From assembly GCA_949775045.1 (NCBI GenBank), contig OX459105.1, positions 310,001-374,000 of the forward strand: a stretch of DNA of 64,000 nt, written 5' to 3'. A model generated the notes under the pieces. That model was given only the letters and a program-made list of their open reading frames with translations, was not told where the DNA came from and ran no database searches. Shown here one piece after another: positions 58,801-64,000 of this stretch (the stretch's first letter is position 1; each line of letters begins with the position of its first letter). The stretch is from Metridium senile. Lineage: Eukaryota > Cnidaria > Anthozoa > Actiniaria > Metridiidae. The position numbers and the translations under genes are program-made.

Positions 58801-61800
58801 GAACAAAGAAAATTAAAAAATCTATTGTTAAAATGGTTGGCAAATTAGCATCACAATACCAACACTTGTAAACACTACACTCACCTATTAGTATTCAATT
58901 TGGTTGTACCTGGTGTGTAGTGTTTGTTTGCTGATTTAGTTTATGTTATTTCAGAGACAAAAGAGCTGGATATCATCATCGTTTGATGGGTTTGGCGGTG
59001 TTGCCTCATTTGATGATGAACCTAAAAAGAGGAAGACAAAACAAACAAGTTTGACAACTACTGAAGGTACATTAAACTAATAGTATTATTATTATTATAA
59101 TATTATACATTCATTATTATTTTTGTTATTGTTATCATTATCATCATAATCATCATTAACAACATTGTCATCTTCATTTTCATCATTACCATCACCATCA
59201 TCATAATAATGATAATAATCAGCATCATAATCAGTAGTGTCATCTTCAACATCAACATTGTCAACGTCACAAGATGATAATCGTCATATTACGGTATTAG
59301 CAGCATCATTATCATCACCTTCATCATCATTACAATTATCATCAACATTGTCATCATTATTTTCATCATCACCATCATCAATATTGTCATCATTATCATC
59401 ATCGTCATCATTATTCTAATGAATATTGCGGCATCATCATTAACATCATCACCTTTATCATCATTACCATTATCATCATCATCATCATCATTGTTGTCAT
59501 CATTATAATCATCATCATCATTTTCATCATGATTACAGTAGAAGATAGGCTATTGCTATCAATGAATGTACACAAGTTCTGTTACACTACTTAAGGTTTT
59601 TCAAGTCAACCGGTCAAGTCAAGTCAACCAGCCAATAAAGAAATCAGTACAAATCTATGGATTGACAAGTACCAGCCAAAAACAGAGGTAAATACCATAT
59701 ATGGTCATGTCTATATCTATACTCAGGGTTCTGATTGAGAGGTTATTAAGCGAGCGTGAGGTCTGTATAGGAAAATATGAGACTGAGGTCTTGACAGTAC
59801 GGACCGAGCGCAGGGAGGTCTGTCCCAAAAAGACCAAGGTTTGATATTTTTCCGTACAGACCGAACAAGTGAGGTTAATAAATCGTTTATTATATGGCTT
59901 TTTTTCTTAGTGATATTTTATCGCTGAATATCTCTCATTATTGAATGAATAAAAATACATTAAACACACACTAAACTGGCTAAAAAGCACTTTGCAGGTA
60001 TGACAAGGCAAAACTTGAACAAAATATTTATTGCAATACTTAACAAGTTGTTTTTAATTTCCCGGTCTGAAAAAAAAGAAAATTGGACCGTTGTCATAGA
60101 AATGGTCCATTAGGCCTTTGGATGGACCACGCATCAACCAATCAGAATTCGAGAAATATTGAAGCTATATAATAAAAAGGTTTATTTAATCCAGAAACAT
60201 AGTTTGACATTTTTATTTTCCTTAAAATTTTACTCACCCTCACGATCACCCCTAGCATAGATATTAGAAAATTACTGAAAATGAAATTAGAAACTACACC
60301 CCACCTGTTTAGAGTCAAAACCTCATAAGTTTATGATCAGAGTGTCAGACATAGACAACAATATTTTTAATCTAAGGACTCAAAACAAGTCAGTTATGAA
60401 TATAACAGCTTTTTTATCTCCCAGGCAGAACTGGCAGTCCACAAAAAGAAAATAGAAGATGTGCGCTCATGGCTGTTGGACCGTCTTTCTACAAAGGTTT
60501 GTGATAGTTATTGGAGATGACATTCTAATCTGTGCATATTACCCATAATACCTTTCTGTCTTGGGATGACCTTTCACCTTGGACAACCTTTTTGAAATAG
60601 GTGTATGCCTATTATTCCTTTCCATCTTAGAATGACCTATTGCCTTGGACAACCTTTTTGAAATAGGTGTATGCCTATAATTCCTTTCCATCTTGAAATG
60701 ACCTATCACCATGGACAACCATTTTAAAATAGGTGTATGCCTATAATTCCTTTCCATCTTGGAATGACCTATTACCTTGGACAACCTTTTTGAAATAGGT
60801 GTATGCCTATAATTCCTTTCCATCTTGGAATGACCTATCGCCTTCGACAACCTTTTTGAAATAGGTGTATGCCTATAATTCCTTTCCATCTTGGAATGAC
60901 CTATCACCTTGGACAACCTTTTTAAAATAGGTGTATGCCTATAATTCCTTTCTATCTTGGAATGACCTATTACCTTGGACAACCTTTTTGAAATAGGTGT
61001 ATGCCTATAATTCCTTTCCATCTTGGAAAGACTTATCACCTTGGACAACCTTTTTGAAATAGGTGTATGCCTATAATTCCTTTCCATCTTGGAAAGACTT
61101 ATCACCTTGGACAACCTTTTTGAAATAGGTGTATGTCTATAATTCCTCTTCCAATAATTTGAGATAGAACTTTGTTAGTATGTTAAATAACCTCTCATAC
61201 CTAGCTATGATATTTTGTTTTTAGTCCAGTGATTTATTGCTCTTGACTGGCCCGGTTGGTACTGGTAAAACTGCTACCATAACAGCTTTAAGTAAAGAAT
61301 TGGACTTTGAGGTTCAGGAGTGGATAAACCCTATGGAAGGTACATTTTTATTGACACTATATTAATTGTTATTATTGTTATCATCATGATCATTGTCACG
61401 ATTATCATCTTTGATTGTCAATATCATCATCATTATCATCACCATCATCATCATCATCACTATTATTCACATTACTATTATCATCATCATCATCATCATC
61501 ATCATCACTATTATTCACATTACTATTATCATCATCATCATCATCATCATCATCACTATTATTCACATTACTATTATCATCATCATCATCACTACTATTA
61601 TCATCATCATCATCAACATTATCATCATTACTATTATCATCTTCATCTTCATCATCTACATCATCATCACTATCACTATTATCATCATCATCACTATTAG
61701 CATCATCATCATCATTATCATCACCATCATTATCTTCATCACCATAACTTAAATTCATCACACTGTCATCAACATCATCAACATCATCATCAATTTCAAT

Positions 61801-63696
61801 AATTCCATTTATATTGTTTTATCAAGGATTTACATTTGGTAATGACTATGCCCAGTCCCAGCTGTCCCAGTTCAAAGACTTTCTTTTGAGATCAAATAAA
61901 TACCCAACATTGTCAATATTTGCTGCAAATAACACACAGAAAACACACGGAAAAGTTATATTATTAGAGGTGAGAAGAAACATTAAAATAAATAGATAAT
62001 TGATATAAGATCTTTTATTTATAGAAGTTTTTAATTTTAATAAATAAAAATAGCTATAGGATAGGTATAGGAATAGATTTGGAACTTTTTATTGTGGCCG
62101 CCTAATAGAGGGTGACCGCTCTGCTTCACGTCCTGCTTGTCTCAACACTTCTGTCATGTTCTGGCAACCCTGCATGCTTTATAACTAGACACAGGTGCAT
62201 GCAATCATGTTTTCTATTCCTTTAATTAGTTCCCATTACATTGTATCGTGTTGACAATTATGAGAGGCTGGTCAGTCAGCAACAATAGTTATTTAACAAT
62301 TACCATACTTTAATTCAGTACATGGCATTCAGCATAATATATTATATAAAAGGTTCCATTTAAATCTGTACTTTCCCATTTAAATCTGTACTTATATGCA
62401 AATTGTGTTGATGTGTGCTAAACACACAGATCAACCAATCAGAGTATATTATTTCTGAAGTGAACTTCTCTGATTGGTTGATCTGTGTGTTTAGCACACA
62501 TCAACAAAATTTGCATAAGTACAGATTTAAATGGGAAAGTACAGATTTAAATGGGAACCTGTTATATTTTTTTCTATTTCTCAATTAATAACTTGTTCTC
62601 TTTGTTTAGGATTTACCTAATTTATTTTATCGAGATGCAAAAATGCTTCATGAAATTCTAATGTAAGTCAAATACTCTTAAACAGTCTTTTTAATGAAAT
62701 AACTTTATTAACAAACTCTTTAAATAAATTATTTATACAGTGAATAAAATAAATTAATAGATTAAAAAACAGTATTTTTAGTCTGTTATTCATTGATTTG
62801 TTCATCCATCCATTCCTAAGAAAGATTTATCCATTCAATCACATACTTTAAAAATGTTATACATTAATTCATTAATTCATTAATTCATTAATTCATTAAT
62901 TAATTAATTTATTAATTGATAATTCGTCCATTCATTCTTTTGTCCATGCATTAATTCGTATATATTCATCCATTGTTTTTTGAATTTGATGTAATAGTTC
63001 CCCCCTTCACAGTTCCCGCATGCCTTCTCAAAAGGTAGATTTTGGGCATTTGCATAGAAGCAAGATGAATGTTGAGCTTGCAATCATAAAGACACATGAA
63101 TAATTGTCCTGCAAGGTGTTAAAAGGTCTCTATCATTGCAAGTTTTTAAAACGTTCATCTCTCTACGATGCAAAGGCCCAGCTAACCTTCAAGATGGCCC
63201 CGCATAGGGAACTGTTAAAGTTCACCTCACCCCTAATACAATACTTTCTGTATTGATTCTACTTGAAGTCAATAGTTAATTATTATGATTATTATGTCTG
63301 TGATGTCATACCAGTATAAACCCTTATAACCTAGAGACGCATCACTTACATCAAATAATATTTCACTATAATTTAAACTAAGTATTCACTTCATGTGGAA
63401 TCGATACAGAAAGTATTGTATTAAGGGTGAAATGCACTTTAAGGGGACTATAAAATTTGTAATGTTTTATATTTCATTGATAGAACTTCTGTTTAATAAA
63501 GTTTCATTTATCTATTCATCCATCCATTCATATATAATTTCATTCAATGTTCATTGTTTAATTTCTTCAGGGAATACAGACAGAAAGGTCGCTGTCCATT
63601 AGTACTAATCATATCAGATAGTCGTCAAGATGACGCTAATGTACATAAACTATTACCTAAAGCTATGCACACAACACTTGGATTATCTACTATCAG
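55863..63696 (+). CDS. RAD17: RAD17 checkpoint clamp loader, 5' part (continues past window)
   Basis: Exons seen: 55863-55865 (ATG), 55975-56072, 57693-57760, 58955-59066, 59632-59687, 60425-60496, 61225-61339, 61827-61969, 62610-62662 and 63571-63696. From 57693 on all phases agree. RAD17-specific text includes SWISSSFDGFGG, LWIDKYQPKTE, AELAVHKKKIEDVRSW, a Walker A GPVGTGKT, VQEWINPM, a Walker B VILLED split by an intron, and a sensor-1 LVLIISDS. RAD17 with RFC2-5 loads the 9-1-1 clamp at DNA damage for ATR signalling. The acidic N-terminus (FIVLDDDEEDN) is poorly conserved. The phase between 56072 (2) and 57693 (1) does not fit, so a small exon or another splice site is missing from this model. 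The last exon ends at a GTAATC donor and the gene runs off the window. Confidence 0.9.
56200..56520. mobile_element. Retroposon-like tail and inverted repeat in RAD17 intron
   Basis: AAGTAAGTAAG..CTCTTTATTTCTCGAGGG resembles the tail at 54150. It is followed by GTGAATATCGGTGAATAATA and its mirror, similar to the nested element near 39,900. Confidence 0.55.
56797..57007. mobile_element. Hairpin MITE (CAGGTTCCC family), copy 2
   Basis: This copy has three CCCATTTAAATCTGTACTT units at the left end against one at the right. The right terminus is interrupted by another element at 57005. Confidence 0.88.
57005..57142. mobile_element. GGGGCCAGTTGTACGAAGGG hairpin element, nested
   Basis: The ends GGGGCCAGTTGTACGAAGGG and CCTTCGTACAACCGGCCCC are inverted. 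Repeated TTATCC/GGATAA units lie inside. It sits at the terminal bases of the preceding MITE, with CCTG on both sides. Confidence 0.82.
57245..57680. repeat. (ATC)n tract in RAD17 intron
   Basis: Imperfect trinucleotide repeats up to the acceptor of the exon at 57693. Confidence 0.92.
58150..58890. repeat. 145-bp tandem repeat, five copies
   Basis: Units begin GGTTGACGTACAGTGACGTA (58306, 58451, 58596, 58745). Each contains TTTGCCAACCAACCATTG mirrored by ATGGTTGGCAAA, so each unit can fold. It ends shortly before the RAD17 exon at 58955. Confidence 0.93.
59075..59545. repeat. (ATC)n tract in RAD17 intron
   Basis: Imperfect trinucleotide repeats; the Ser-rich frames are artefacts. Confidence 0.92.
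60540..61145 (+). repeat. 66-bp minisatellite, about nine units, in RAD17 intron
   Basis: This is the longest array of the family in the window. Because 66 is a multiple of three and the unit lacks stops in one antisense frame, a 191-codon open frame with a 22-residue period appears; it is not a gene. Confidence 0.93.
61370..61790. repeat. (ATC)n tract with higher-order period
   Basis: ATC repeats are punctuated by ACTATTATTCACATTACTAT blocks about 60 bp apart. It lies between RAD17 exons at 61339 and 61827. Confidence 0.92.
62350..62562. mobile_element. Hairpin MITE (CAGGTTCCC family), copy 3
   Basis: Arms match copies 1 and 2. It sits about 50 bp upstream of the RAD17 exon starting at 62610. 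Confidence 0.88.
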
Positions 63697-63699
63697 GTA

Positions 63700-63750
63700 A
63701 TCATGATAGTGGTGGTGGTGGTGGTGGTGATGATTAATATATGATGAAGA

Positions 63751-63785
<35 letters not shown>

Positions 63786-63906
63786 AGTGGTGATGATATT
63801 AATGAATAGATGATGATGATGATGATGAAAATGATGAGGATGATGAGGATAGTGGTGATGATAGTGGTGGTGATAGTGACGACATTGATGAATAATGATG
63901 ATGAAT

Positions 63907-63940
<34 letters not shown>

Positions 63941-64000
63941 AATGATGATAGTGGAAGTGGTGATGATGATGATGACATTGATGAATAATGTAGATGATAT
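63700..64000. repeat. (GAT/GGT)n tract to window end
   Basis: Trinucleotide repeats start right after the RAD17 donor at 63697 and continue to the end of the window. Confidence 0.93.

Noticed and set aside
58150..58890. CRISPR-like array
   Set aside because: Whole 145-bp units are near identical, so there are no unique spacers between short repeats, and the context is a metazoan intron.
60539..61114. 191-residue protein with a 22-residue repeat
   Set aside because: It is the antisense of the 66-bp minisatellite. The unit length is a multiple of three without stops, so the open frame arises trivially. The other arrays carry frameshifts and stops.

Overview
The window is invertebrate metazoan nuclear DNA: AT-rich, intron-rich, and crowded with hairpin-forming mobile elements and simple repeats. 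Compact GT-AG introns, a tRNA-derived SINE, Penelope-like elements (PLEs) with hammerhead ribozymes, and genes such as DMRT, PSMG3, RAD17 and a CUB/Ig receptor kinase fit an early-branching animal. An anthozoan cnidarian is my best inference, but nothing here proves it. All gene models were built by hand by joining exons whose splice phases match.

Layout. 1-3.2 kb: a DM-domain (DMRT-type) gene on the minus strand, divergent from PSMG3 (proteasome assembly chaperone 3, four exons, plus strand, 3.67-4.97 kb). The 464-bp shared promoter has two E2F-like sites. 5-8 kb: a cluster of related hairpin MITEs. 8.05-20.11 kb: a complete 15-exon ferric-chelate-reductase-1-like gene on the minus strand (signal peptide, DOMON, cytochrome b561 with four candidate heme histidines). 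Its introns hold a head-to-head pair of truncated PLEs, each ending in a well-formed hammerhead ribozyme, plus minisatellites and MITEs. 20.3-23.5 kb: about 1.1-1.25 kb repeat units in three tandem copies, containing further hammerhead-like motifs. 24.1-24.8 kb: a small zinc-ribbon gene on the minus strand. 25.6-28.3 kb: a damaged coding candidate, a palindrome, a SINE and a MITE. 29.1-30.9 kb: a three-exon minus-strand gene for a 287-residue protein with conserved-looking Cys and His motifs, function unknown.

31-45 kb is a gene-poor accessory block: direct repeats, a 2.4-kb nested foldback element and a 0.84-kb foldback element that share CACAGGGAGCCC termini with 7-bp target duplications, and a diverged duplicate of part of FRRS1-like intron 1. 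45.33-55.37 kb: a nine-exon minus-strand gene for an 888-residue receptor tyrosine pseudokinase (signal peptide, CUB, Thr-rich stalk, three Ig domains, TM, kinase domain lacking the HRD and DFG aspartates). It is divergent, across about 0.5 kb, from RAD17 (plus strand, 55.86 kb to beyond the window end), the clamp loader of the DNA-damage checkpoint.

The genes do not form a pathway. The common theme is that nearly every intron carries structured repeats: a 66-bp minisatellite able to form hairpins lies in introns of four genes, and one hairpin MITE family has copies in introns of two.
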